DNA of 39,768 nucleotides from Stenotrophomonas sp. PS02298 (GTDB lineage Bacteria; Pseudomonadota; Gammaproteobacteria; Xanthomonadales; Xanthomonadaceae). The DNA is taken from contig NZ_JASCOR010000025.1 of the NCBI RefSeq assembly GCF_029959445.1, positions 1-39,768 on the forward strand. The letters are read 5' to 3'. Within the stretch, counting starts at the first letter, position 1, and every line of letters starts with the position of its first letter. The notes below the pieces were generated by a model. The model saw nothing but the letters and a program-made list of their open reading frames with translations. It searched no databases and was not told the DNA's origin. A program made the translations under genes and the position numbers. Below are positions 31,013 to 38,899 of this stretch, piece after piece.

Positions 31013-31951
31013 ATGAACATTCTCCAATCCATCCGCAGCTTCATCCGCACCGCCGATGCCGGCAGCCTGGCCGCTGCCGCGCGCACCCTGGGCATCAGTG
31101 CGGCAGCGGTGGGCCAGAACATCGCCCGTCTGGAAGCCCATCTGGGCGTGCGCCTGTTCAACCGCACCACCCGCCAATTGGCCCTGACCGAGCGTGGTGC
31201 GCTGTATCTGGCGCAGGTGCGGCATATCGAGCGCGACCTGCAACGGGCCCAGGCAGCAGTGACCGATCCCGACGCGATACCGGCTGGCCGCCTGCGCATC
31301 GCCAGCAGCGCGGCGTTTGGCCGGCATGTGCTTGCGCCATTGCTGGCGGCCCTGCAACAGCGCTACCCACGACTGGAAATGGAGCTGCTGCTGGCCGACC
31401 GCAGCGTCGATCACGCCCATGAGGACGTGGATGTCAGCATCCGCATCGAACCGCAATTGGAAGAGGGATTGGTCGCACGGCCCATCGCGCAGGTGCCGTT
31501 CGTGTTCTGTGCCGCGCCGGCCTACCTGGCCATCGCCGGCACGCCGCGTTCGCCCGATGAGCTGCGCGAACATCGCTGCCTGTTGTTCCGCTACCCGCTG
31601 GATGGGCGCTACCTGCGTTGGGGCTTCGTCCGCGATGGCCTGCGCTTCGATGCCGAAGTGCAACCGGCACTGGTCAGCGACGACATCGATGCACTGGCGG
31701 CGATGGCGGCGCGCGGCGGCGGCATCACCCGGCTGGCAGCCTTTGTCGCCGCGCCCTACCTGGCCCGCGGCGAACTGCAGGCCTTGTTCCAGGATGAGGC
31801 CAACAGCGATACGCGGGCCTCGCCAGAACCCATGCGCCTGTTCCTGTGCGTCAGCGACCGCCGCGACCTGACCCCGAAAGTGCGCTCGCTGCTGCAGCAC
31901 ATCCTCGATGCCCTGCCGCCGGCCTGGCGCATCGACATCGACCACGCCTGA
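31013..31951 (+). CDS. LysR-family transcriptional regulator
   Basis: 312 aa. The N-terminal winged helix (about 1-60) reads FIRTADAGSLAAAARTLGIS, AAAVGQNIARLE and GVRLFNRTTRQLALTERG. The co-inducer domain (about 88-300) has two alpha/beta lobes with LRIASSAAFGRHVLAPLL. It belongs to the subgroup with the QSIRSFIRTADAGS opening, common in Xanthomonadaceae and Burkholderia and often next to oxidoreductases or transporters. ATG 31013 is preferred; an ATG at 31001 is possible. Targets are likely the divergent DUF2798 gene and perhaps the convergent flavin oxidoreductase. Confidence 0.92.
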   Translation: MNILQSIRSFIRTADAGSLAAAARTLGISAAAVGQNIARLEAHLGVRLFNRTTRQLALTERGALYLAQVRHIERDLQRAQAAVTDPDAIPAGRLRIASSAAFGRHVLAPLLAALQQRYPRLEMELLLADRSVDHAHEDVDVSIRIEPQLEEGLVARPIAQVPFVFCAAPAYLAIAGTPRSPDELREHRCLLFRYPLDGRYLRWGFVRDGLRFDAEVQPALVSDDIDALAAMAARGGGITRLAAFVAAPYLARGELQALFQDEANSDTRASPEPMRLFLCVSDRRDLTPKVRSLLQHILDALPPAWRIDIDHA

Positions 31952-31990
31952 GCGCCAGCGGCGGTATGCCGCTGGCGCCTCCGCCGAACG

Positions 31991-33115
31991 TCAGCCCTGC
32001 ATGGCGAGCTTGAACAGACCGCGCGCTTCGTGCGGCTCGCAACGCATGTACTGCGGCGACACCGTCAACTGTGCGCCCAAGGCCGCTGCCGCATGCCAGG
32101 GCCAACGCGGGTCGTAGAGGATGCCGCGGGCGATGCCGATCGCGTCGGCCTTGCCGTCGACGAGGATTTCCTCTGCGTGCGTCGGCTCGGTGATCAAACC
32201 CACCGCGATCACCGGCGTGCCGATTTCGGCCTTGATCGCAGCGGCCTGCGGCACCTGGTAGCCGGGCTCGACCGGAATCTGCTGGCGCGGGTCCAGCCCG
32301 CCACTGGAGACATGCAGGAAGTCGTTGCCGCGCGCTTCCAGCGCCTTGGCCAGTTCAATGCTCTGGGCAACATCCCAGCCGCCGTCCACCCAATCGGTGG
32401 CGGAGATGCGCACGCCCAAGGCCACATTGGCCGGCACCACCGCGCGCACCGCATCGAATACCCGCAGCAGCAGGCGCATGCGGTTTTCCAGCGAGCCGCC
32501 ATACGCATCGCCGCGCAGGTTGCTCAACGGCGACAGGAACTGGTGCAGCAGATAACCATGCGCGGCATGCAACTCGATCAGCTCCAGACCAAGCCGCACC
32601 GCGCGCTTGGCGGCAGCAACAAAGTCTTCAACCACGGCATCGATGCCGGCCTCATCCAATGCTGCAGGCGTGGGATCGCCGGCCTTGAACGGCAGCGCCG
32701 ACGGCGCCAACACCTGCCAGCCGTGTTCCTGACCCGGGGCGATCGCGCCACCACCGTCCCACGGGCGCGCAGTGGACGCCTTGCGTCCGGCATGCGCCAG
32801 CTGCACACCGATCGGCATGCTCGACCAGCGCCGCACCGACGCCAGCACCTTGGCCAATGCCGCTTCGGTGACGTCGTCCCACAGGCCAAGATCGGCCCAG
32901 CTGATACGTGCACGTGGCTCGACCGCAGTGGCTTCGATGATCAACAGGCCAGCGCCGGACTGCGCCAGCTGACCCAGGTGGATCGTGTGCCAATCGGTGG
33001 CCTGCCCATCCTGCGCCGAGTACTGGCACATGGGCGCGATGACGACGCGGTTGGAAAGGGAAAGCGGGCCTAGCGACAACGGTGAGAAAAGCTGGCTCAC
33101 GTGGGGGACGTCCAT
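31991..33115 (-). CDS. Old yellow enzyme family NADH:flavin oxidoreductase (YqjM-like)
   Basis: 374 aa. An FMN TIM barrel with the YqjM-type signatures: MCQYSAQDGQATDWH, the substrate His pair in ELHAAHGYLLHQFLSPL, NLRGDAYGGSLENRMRLLL, VGLITEPTHAEEI and ARGILYDPRWPWHAA at the C-terminus. Members reduce activated C=C bonds of enals, enones and nitro compounds with NADPH and are induced by electrophilic stress. ATG 33115 (MDVPHVSQLFSPL) was chosen; an ATG eight codons earlier is possible. It converges with the LysR regulator, 39 bases apart. Confidence 0.93.
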   Translation of the reverse strand: MDVPHVSQLFSPLSLGPLSLSNRVVIAPMCQYSAQDGQATDWHTIHLGQLAQSGAGLLIIEATAVEPRARISWADLGLWDDVTEAALAKVLASVRRWSSMPIGVQLAHAGRKASTARPWDGGGAIAPGQEHGWQVLAPSALPFKAGDPTPAALDEAGIDAVVEDFVAAAKRAVRLGLELIELHAAHGYLLHQFLSPLSNLRGDAYGGSLENRMRLLLRVFDAVRAVVPANVALGVRISATDWVDGGWDVAQSIELAKALEARGNDFLHVSSGGLDPRQQIPVEPGYQVPQAAAIKAEIGTPVIAVGLITEPTHAEEILVDGKADAIGIARGILYDPRWPWHAAAALGAQLTVSPQYMRCEPHEARGLFKLAMQG

Positions 33116-33174
33116 CAACAGTGGGGGCGCCCATTGCACGCCGCACGGGCCGTTGATTCAACCGGCGGGATGGA

Positions 33175-34035
33175 TCACTGCGTCTTGATGCCGTCCAACA
33201 GGAACGCAAGTGCCTGCGCGCAGGGCATTTCAACCTTCAACGACAGCAGGTGATCGGCGCGGGTGCGGCCAAGATTGACCGCAGCTATCGGCAAACCGGC
33301 CTTGGCGGCGGCATCGACGAAGCGAAAACCGGAATACACCATCAGCGATGAGCCCAGCACCAGTACAGCATCGGAACGCTGCAGATGCTCATGCACCGCC
33401 GCGACCCGCTCACGCGGCACGTTCTCGCCGAAGAACACCACGTCAGGCTTCAATATGCCCCCACATGCTTCGCAGGCAGGCACATCGAATGAGGAGAAGT
33501 CAGCCTCGATATCGGCGTCACCATCGGGCGCGACGCCTGCCTCCAGTACATCCCAGCCGGGATTGGCTTCCAGCAGGCGCTGTTGCAGGTGTTCGCGCGA
33601 GCTGCGTGCTTCACAGCCCATGCAGCGCACCTGGTCCAGGCGACCATGCAGGTCGATCACGGTCTGGCTGCCTGCCGCCTGGTGCAGGCAGTCCACGTTC
33701 TGGGTCAGCAGCAGCTCGATGCGACCATCGGCTTCCAACGCCGCCAGCGCACGGTGCGTGCCATTGGGCAGCGCCTGGCCGAAGCGTGGCCAGCCCAGCA
33801 GGCTGCGCGCCCAGTAACGCTTGCGGGTTGCTTCCTCGCCCATGAAGGCCTGGTAGGTCACCGGCGGCGTGCGCTTCCATTGACCATCGCGATCGCGATA
33901 GTCGGGAATACCGGAATCGGTGCTGCAACCGGCACCGGTGACCACGAACAGGCGCCGATGGCCGGCGATGAACTCCGGCAACTCGGTGATCACTGCCGAC
34001 GAAAGACGCCCAGTCGGTACCGATGAAGTGGTCAT
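33175..34035 (-). CDS. Sir2-family NAD-dependent protein deacylase
   Basis: 286 aa. Sirtuin motifs: VVTGAGCSTDSGIPDYRD for NAD binding, TQNVDCLHQAAGS, the catalytic His in VIDLHGRLD, and two zinc-binding CxxC pairs (CMGC, CEAC). KPDVVFFGENVPR and LGSSLMVYSGF complete the Rossmann part. It removes acyl groups from lysines while consuming NAD and releasing nicotinamide. The long insertion between the cysteine pairs (about 45 residues) is typical of this bacterial class. ATG 34035 was chosen; upstream frame overlaps the thioesterase. It follows the thioesterase by 11 bases, so one operon is likely. Confidence 0.93.
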   Translation of the reverse strand: MTTSSVPTGRLSSAVITELPEFIAGHRRLFVVTGAGCSTDSGIPDYRDRDGQWKRTPPVTYQAFMGEEATRKRYWARSLLGWPRFGQALPNGTHRALAALEADGRIELLLTQNVDCLHQAAGSQTVIDLHGRLDQVRCMGCEARSSREHLQQRLLEANPGWDVLEAGVAPDGDADIEADFSSFDVPACEACGGILKPDVVFFGENVPRERVAAVHEHLQRSDAVLVLGSSLMVYSGFRFVDAAAKAGLPIAAVNLGRTRADHLLSLKVEMPCAQALAFLLDGIKTQ

Positions 34036-34046
34036 CACCGCGAGGC

Positions 34047-34451
34047 TCAGGCCTGCGTCGGCAGCGTCGGCACGGTGGTCGGATGACCTTCGCCATCGAG
34101 TGCGATCATCACGAAGGTGCCCTTGGTGCACAGCGCACGTTCGCCGTTGTGCAGGTCTTCGGCGATCAGCTCGACTTCCACATGCATCGAGCTGCGGCCA
34201 ACCTTGACCACCCGGCCGATGGTTTCCACCATCTGCCCGATGCGGATCGGCAGCTTGAAATCGACCTGGTCCGAGCGCGCGGTGACCACCGTGCAACGCG
34301 AATAACGGGCGGCGGCGAGAAAGGCCGCTTTATCCATCCACGCCAGTGCCTGGCCACCGAACAGCGTGCCCATATGGTTGGTGTGGTTGGGGAACACGAT
34401 TTCCGCCATGCGGACTTCGACCGGCGGATTGGTTTCGACGATGGGCGTCAT
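34047..34451 (-). CDS. Acyl-CoA thioesterase, hotdog fold (YciA-like)
   Basis: 134 aa. A single hotdog domain with FPNHTNHMGTLFGGQALAWM holding the catalytic Asn/His/Asp environment, then DKAAFLAAARYSRCTVVTA and KGTFVMIALDGEG. The family hydrolyses acyl-CoA to free acid and CoA. Sequence is of the YciA/BACH type with broad substrate range. ATG 34451 (MTPIVETNPP) is chosen; the frame opens 14 codons earlier. It is upstream of the sirtuin on the same strand, and the pairing could connect acyl-CoA levels with protein acylation (inference). Confidence 0.92.
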   Translation of the reverse strand: MTPIVETNPPVEVRMAEIVFPNHTNHMGTLFGGQALAWMDKAAFLAAARYSRCTVVTARSDQVDFKLPIRIGQMVETIGRVVKVGRSSMHVEVELIAEDLHNGERALCTKGTFVMIALDGEGHPTTVPTLPTQA

Positions 34452-34525
34452 GGAGGCATCACCTGTAAGTTGGCGCCGATGATACGCCCGCAAAGCTGTG
34501 CAGCTTGTGTACGCGGCTGCAGCTC

Positions 34526-34554
34526 TTGTAGGAGCGGCGTAAGCCGCGAAGCCG
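34526..34554. repeat. GTAGGAGCGGCGTAAGCCGCGA palindromic REP
   Basis: TTGTAGGAGCGGC-GTAA-GCCGCGAAGCC is a short hairpin element of the TGTAGGAGCGGC type widespread in Pseudomonas and Xanthomonadaceae intergenic regions. It lies between nrdB and the thioesterase gene. Confidence 0.7.
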
Positions 34555-34579
34555 ATAAAGCCTCAGAAGCTAAAAAGCA

Positions 34580-34660
34580 CCCCTCCCCAACCCTCCCCTG
34601 CGCTTCGCGCAAGGGAGGGAGACAAGCGCCCTCCCCTTCACCTGCAGTGAAAGGGAGGGA
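34580..34660. repeat. CCCTCCCCAACCCTCCCC repeat, third copy
   Basis: CCCTCCCCAACCCTCCCC, an inner GCGCTTCGCGC hairpin, AAGGGAGGGAGAC, and then a second half CCCTCCCCTTCACCTGCAGTG with AAAGGGAGGGAG. It sits six bases beyond the nrdB stop and may end the nrd transcript. Confidence 0.75.
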
Positions 34661-34665
34661 GCACA

Positions 34666-35685
34666 TCAGAACGCCATATCAAACGCCACTTCACCCTGCA
34701 CGCCGACCTGGTAGGCAGAGGCGCGGCGCTCGAAGAAGTTGGTCAGTTCCTGCACGTCCTGCAGCTCCATGAACGGCAGTGGGTTGCGCACGTTGTACTT
34801 CTTGGCCATGCCCAGCTTCAGGAAATGGTTGTCGGCGCAGTGCTGCAGGTATTCACGCATGTCACGGGTGGAGATACCCGCCACGCCACCGGACAGCACG
34901 TCTTCGGCGAACTGCACTTCACAATCGATGGCCTCTTCCAGCATCTGGTAGACCTCCTGCTCCATCTTCGCGTCGAACAGATCGGGTTCTTCGGCGCGGA
35001 TCTTGCGCACGCACTCGAACGCGAACTCCATGTGGCAGCTCTCGTCGCGGAACACCCAGTTGGTGCCCGAAGCCAGGCCCGGCAGCAGGCCGCGCGAACG
35101 GAAGTAGTACACGTAGGCAAACGCGGCAAAGAAGAACAAGCCTTCGATGCAGGCAGCGAAGCAGATCTGGTTGAGCAGGAACTGGCGGCGGTCGTCGCGG
35201 GTTTCCAGGCGTTTGGTTTCCTGCAGCGCATCGATCCACTTGAAGCAGAACGCAGCCTTCTTCTTGATCGAGTCGATGTTCTCAACGGCGGCAAAGGCCT
35301 TGAAGCGCTCTTCCGGATCCGGCAGGTAGTTGTCCAGCAGGGTCAGGTAGAACTGCACGTGCAGCGCTTCTTCGTACAACTGGCGCGACAGGTACATGCG
35401 CGCTTCCGGCGCATTGAGATGCTGGTACAGGTTCAGCACCAGGTTGTTCGACACGATCGAGTCGCCGGTGGCGAAGAACGCGACCAGGCGATGGATCAGG
35501 TGCTGGTCGGCCGGCGACATCTTCTGGTGCAGGTCGGTGATGTCGATCTGGAAATTGATCTCCTCCACCGTCCAGGTGTTCTTGATCGCGTTGCGGTACA
35601 TCTCGTAGAAGTCCGGGTAACGCATCGGACGCAGGGTCAGCTCGAAACCGGGATCGAGCAGCATTTGGCGGGATTCATTGGACAT
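34666..35685 (-). CDS. nrdB: Class Ia ribonucleotide reductase, beta subunit
   Basis: 339 aa. The di-iron/tyrosyl set is visible: Asp75 in FFATGDSIVSNN, Glu106 and His109 with the radical Tyr113 in EEALHVQFYLT (His-to-Tyr spacing of four, as in E. coli Y122), and the second iron site in FRDESCHMEFAFE. The protein houses the stable tyrosyl radical passed to NrdA during NDP reduction. The shortened length (E. coli NrdB is 376 aa) is normal for this lineage. It is downstream of nrdA with a 146-base gap that contains an inverted repeat, and shares the upstream promoter and riboswitch. Confidence 0.95.
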   Translation of the reverse strand: MSNESRQMLLDPGFELTLRPMRYPDFYEMYRNAIKNTWTVEEINFQIDITDLHQKMSPADQHLIHRLVAFFATGDSIVSNNLVLNLYQHLNAPEARMYLSRQLYEEALHVQFYLTLLDNYLPDPEERFKAFAAVENIDSIKKKAAFCFKWIDALQETKRLETRDDRRQFLLNQICFAACIEGLFFFAAFAYVYYFRSRGLLPGLASGTNWVFRDESCHMEFAFECVRKIRAEEPDLFDAKMEQEVYQMLEEAIDCEVQFAEDVLSGGVAGISTRDMREYLQHCADNHFLKLGMAKKYNVRNPLPFMELQDVQELTNFFERRASAYQVGVQGEVAFDMAF

Positions 35686-35695
35686 GGGGGCTTCT

Positions 35696-35822
35696 CCTTT
35701 CCCTTCTCCCTGCGGGAGAAGGTGGCGCGCAGCGCCGGATGAGGGTTGGTTCTTGAAGGGTTGGGTCTGCTTGCTTTCAAAGCGCCCTCACCCCAACCCC
35801 TCTCCCGCTAGCGGGAGAGGGG
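35696..35822. repeat. CTCTCCCGC/GCGGGAGAG repeat in the nrdA-nrdB gap
   Basis: Two related hairpins, TTCTCCCTGCGGGAGAA (35703-35719) and CCTCTCCCGCTAGCGGGAGAGG (35798-35819), flank a unique segment with GCGCGCAGCGCCGGATGAGGG and CGCCCTCACCCCAACCCCTC. The element is common between proteobacterial genes. Inside an operon it may act as an attenuator or mRNA-stability element. Confidence 0.8.
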
Positions 35823-35831
35823 CTTCGAGCT

Positions 35832-38216
35832 TTACTGGCAGGCTTCGCAGGCTTCCGGGTTTTCCAGCGAGCAGGCCACGGCTTCCACCGGGGTATAGCT
35901 GCTGACCGTGGTCTTGGCGATCTTGGTGGCCGGACGCGAACGCAGGTAATACGTGGTCTTGATGCCCTGCTTCCAGGCGTACATGTACATGGACGACATC
36001 GCGCCGATGTTCGGGCTCTCCATGAACAGGTTGAGCGAGGCCGACTGGTCGATATAGGCACCGCGCGCGGCGGCCATGTCGATCAGCGAACGCATCGGCA
36101 GTTCCCATGCGGTGCGGTAGATGTGGCGCAGGGTTTCCGGGATCTGCTGCAGGCTCTGGATGGAACCGTCGGCCAGCTTGATCGCATCGCGCACTTCCGG
36201 CGTCCACAGGCCCAGCTGCTTCAGCTCGGCAACCAGATGACGGTTGATCTGCAGGAAGTCGCCGGACAGGGTTTCGCGCTTGAACAGGTTGGACACCTGC
36301 GGCTCGACGCACTCGTAGCAACCGGCAATCGAGGCGATGGTCGCGGTCGGCGCGATCGCGATGATCAGCGAGTTACGCAGGCCGTGCTGCTTGATGCGCT
36401 CACGCAGCGCGTCCCAGCGCGCGGTGTCTTCCGGCACCACGTTCCAGGCATCGAACTGCAGCTCGCCGTGGGCAGCGCGGGTGTCGTTGAACGACGGGTG
36501 CTTGCCGCGTTCCTGGGCCAGTTCGCAGGACACTTCCAGCGCGTGGAAATAGATGGTCTCGGCGATCTTGGTCGACAGCGTGCGTGCTTCGGCGGAATCG
36601 AAGGCCAGGCGCTTGCGGAAGAACACGTCCTGCAGGCCCATGCAGCCCAGGCCGACCGGACGCCAGCGCAGGTTGCCACGGCGTGCGGTTTCGATCGGGT
36701 AGAAGTTCAGGTCGATGACGCGGTCAAGCTGGCGCACGGCCAGGCGCACGGTCTCGGCCAGCTTCTCGAAATCGAAATCGCCATGTGCATCGAGGTGGTT
36801 GCCGAGGTTGATCGAGCCCAGGTTGCAGACTGCGGTCTCGTCGTTGGAGGTGATCTCCAGGATCTCGGTGCACAGGTTGGACAGGTGGATCACGTTGCCG
36901 GCGCGCAGGGTCTGGTTGCTGGCCAGGTTGCACTTGTCCTTGAACGTCATCCAGCCGTTGCCGGTCTCGGCCAGGGTGCGCATCATCCGCGAGTACAACT
37001 TGCGTGCCGACACGGTCTTGCGTGCCTTGCCCTGGGTTTCGGCCTGTACATAGGCCTGCTCGAAGGCCGGACCGAACAGGTCGGTCAACTCCGGCACCAC
37101 GCGCGGATCGAACAGCGACCATTCCTGGTCGGCCTCGACGCGCTGCATGAACAGGTCCGGCACCCAGTTGGCCAGGTTGAGGTTGTGGGTACGGCGCGCG
37201 TCATCGCCGGCGTTGTCACGCAGTTCGAGGAAGTCCTCGATGTCGGCGTGCCAGGTTTCCAGGTAGACGCAGGCCGCGCCCTTGCGCTTGCCGCCCTGGT
37301 TGACCGCAGCCACCGAGGAATCCAGCGTCTTCAACCACGGCACGATGCCGTTGGAGTGGCCGTTGGTGGACTTGATCAGCGAGCCGCGCGAACGCACGCG
37401 GGTATAGCTGACGCCGATGCCACCGCTGAACTTGGACAGCTGGGCGATGTCGGCATAGCGGTCGTAGATGGATTCCAGCGAATCCTGCGGCGAGTCCAGC
37501 AGGAAGCACGAGGACAGCTGCTCGTGGCTGGTGCCGGCGTTGAACAGGGTCGGGCTGGACGGCAGGTAATCCAGGCTGCCCAGGCGCTGGTACAGCGCCA
37601 ATGCTTCGGGCACATCCTCGCTCAGCGCGCTGGCGATGCGCAGGAAGAACTGCTGCGGGGTTTCGATGACCTTGCGCGAATGCGGATGCCGCAGCAGGTA
37701 GCGGTCATACATGGTGCGCAGGCCGAAGTAATCGAAGTTCAGGTCATAGGACGGATCGATCGCATCGTTGAGCTTGCGTGCATTGACCTGCACGAAGTTG
37801 AGCAGGCAGTCGTTGATCAGGCCGACTTCGTGGCCACGGCCGACCGACTGCGAGAACGCGTGGATTTCCTGGCCGGAGACTTCCTTGCCGATGAAGTTGG
37901 CCAGCAGACGCGCGGCCAGCCGGCCGTATTCGGGTTCTTCGCCGATCAGCAGGGCGGCGGTACGGATCGACAGCTCGTCCAGTTCCTGGGTGCTGGCGCC
38001 GTTGTACAGGCCGGAGATGGTGCGCGTGGCCACCCGCATCGGGTCCACCGCGTGCAGGCCTTCGCAGCAACGCTGGATGGCGCGGACGATCTTGTTGAGG
38101 TCTACCGGCTCGGTGCTGCCATTGCGCTTGGTCACGCTCATGGCGGTGGCGGTCGGCGGCGGGGTCAGTTCAAAACCGGCTTCAGCCGGAGCGACGTCAG
38201 TATGAGTGGCAGTCAC
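35832..38216 (-). CDS. nrdA: Class Ia ribonucleotide reductase, alpha subunit
   Basis: 794 aa from GTG 38216 (AAGGA about 10 bases upstream). An ATP-cone allosteric domain (about 28-120) begins SVTKRNGSTEPVDLNKIV. The barrel has SSCFLLDSPQDSLESIY with the redox cysteine, TNGHSNGIVPWLKTLD, and NLCTEILEITSNDETAVCNL carrying the thiyl and partner cysteines. PTATIASIAGCYECVEP follows, and the C-terminal tail ends CEACQ, the shuttle pair reduced by thioredoxin. It makes dNDPs with NrdB. The frame is open another 77 codons upstream but only through the leader. An alternative ATG lies at the MSVTKRNG position near 38141. Control: promoter with NrdR-like boxes plus B12 riboswitch upstream. Confidence 0.95.
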   Translation of the reverse strand: MTATHTDVAPAEAGFELTPPPTATAMSVTKRNGSTEPVDLNKIVRAIQRCCEGLHAVDPMRVATRTISGLYNGASTQELDELSIRTAALLIGEEPEYGRLAARLLANFIGKEVSGQEIHAFSQSVGRGHEVGLINDCLLNFVQVNARKLNDAIDPSYDLNFDYFGLRTMYDRYLLRHPHSRKVIETPQQFFLRIASALSEDVPEALALYQRLGSLDYLPSSPTLFNAGTSHEQLSSCFLLDSPQDSLESIYDRYADIAQLSKFSGGIGVSYTRVRSRGSLIKSTNGHSNGIVPWLKTLDSSVAAVNQGGKRKGAACVYLETWHADIEDFLELRDNAGDDARRTHNLNLANWVPDLFMQRVEADQEWSLFDPRVVPELTDLFGPAFEQAYVQAETQGKARKTVSARKLYSRMMRTLAETGNGWMTFKDKCNLASNQTLRAGNVIHLSNLCTEILEITSNDETAVCNLGSINLGNHLDAHGDFDFEKLAETVRLAVRQLDRVIDLNFYPIETARRGNLRWRPVGLGCMGLQDVFFRKRLAFDSAEARTLSTKIAETIYFHALEVSCELAQERGKHPSFNDTRAAHGELQFDAWNVVPEDTARWDALRERIKQHGLRNSLIIAIAPTATIASIAGCYECVEPQVSNLFKRETLSGDFLQINRHLVAELKQLGLWTPEVRDAIKLADGSIQSLQQIPETLRHIYRTAWELPMRSLIDMAAARGAYIDQSASLNLFMESPNIGAMSSMYMYAWKQGIKTTYYLRSRPATKIAKTTVSSYTPVEAVACSLENPEACEACQ

Positions 38217-38423
38217 GACGATGGTGTCCTTGCAAACGTTATGCACGCAGCTCCTGCCCGCGCAGGAAGCAGAGCCGGTACGGAGCAGCGAGCATGGAAG
38301 GACGGCGTCGCAGCAGCCGCGACAGCGCACGACCCAGGGTCGGCAGCAGCCACGGCACCACGTCACCAGCCGTCTTCCCCTCGAAGACACCGCAGCCGGC
38401 ACCACGCGGTGTGCATCGCGTGG

Positions 38424-38594
38424 CTGTCGGCAGGTCTTCGGACTCATGGGCAGGAAGGCGGGGGCCTTCTCCTACTCCGCCGCTTCCCAAGGCCTGTGCC
38501 TCAGTGCTGTTGGCGGGGTCGTTCCCAATTACCGCTGCGGGGCAGTGCCGGACTAGCCTTGAAGGCATCACCGGCTTCCCTATTAATCCGACGG
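38424..38594 (-). ncRNA. Cobalamin (AdoCbl) riboswitch upstream of nrdAB
   Basis: Read on the minus strand, the hallmark blocks come in order: AATAGGGAAGCCGGTG, then CACTGCCCCGCAGCGGTAA, then GGGAAGCGGCGG, and ATGAGTCCGAAGACCTGCC at the 3' end. GTCGG near 38590 and CCGAC near 38428 close stem P1. The aptamer starts about 20 bases after the predicted transcription start and lies about 210 bases before the nrdA start. Bound B12 is expected to lower nrdAB expression, as known for B12-regulated class Ia reductases in organisms that also have a B12-dependent class II enzyme. The expression platform (38217-38423) is GC-rich with several possible hairpins that I did not fold. Confidence 0.92.
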
Positions 38595-38617
38595 AAAATT
38601 CCGCCAGAACCGACGGA

Positions 38618-38665
38618 GCACAAGATAGTGGGGGTGTATTACAGGGTCAACACCAAATCTAGTAT
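38618..38665 (-). promoter_or_regulatory. nrdA promoter with two candidate NrdR boxes
   Basis: A sigma-70 promoter fits well: -35 TTGACC (38645-38650), a 17-base spacer and -10 TATCTT (38622-38627). Two 16-base sites resemble the NrdR box ACACTATATATTGTGT: ATACTAGATTTGGTGT (38650-38665, 12 of 16 matches) and CCCCACTATCTTGTGC (38618-38633, 9 of 16). Their centres are 32 bases apart, about three helical turns, the spacing usual for NrdR pairs. The second box is weak, so the call is moderate. Confidence 0.5.
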
Positions 38666-38672
38666 TTCTTTG

Positions 38673-38697
38673 CCAAGCCTTGTGGCACAAGGCTTGG
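38673..38697. repeat. 25-base near-perfect palindrome upstream of the nrdA promoter
   Basis: CCAAGCCTTGTG and CACAAGGCTTGG flank a single G. It lies just upstream of the nrdA -35 box in the divergent region with the DUF2884 gene. No T-run follows on either strand. It may be an operator, a cruciform-forming site or part of a terminator-like hairpin. Confidence 0.6.
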
Positions 38698-38899
38698 ACT
38701 GTCTGGCGCCCGGACCAGACACCGGAACCTGCTCGAACGGCGTGCGCAGTCAAGCCTTTTGCAGAGTTTTTTTGTAGGAAAACCACCTGACTTGATAACG
38801 TAAATTTCTGATGAAATTTCGGGACGTGACTTCCGGCCGGCGCAGCCCTTGCCGCGAGCGGCCAAGCTGGCGACATCCTCCTGCCACGAGCTCGCCGCC

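Noticed and set aside
36123..38777. 884-codon open frame on the plus strand opposite nrdA
   Set aside because: It is the complement of nrdA in a GC-rich gene. Its translation has no recognisable domain, while the minus strand has all NrdA motifs.
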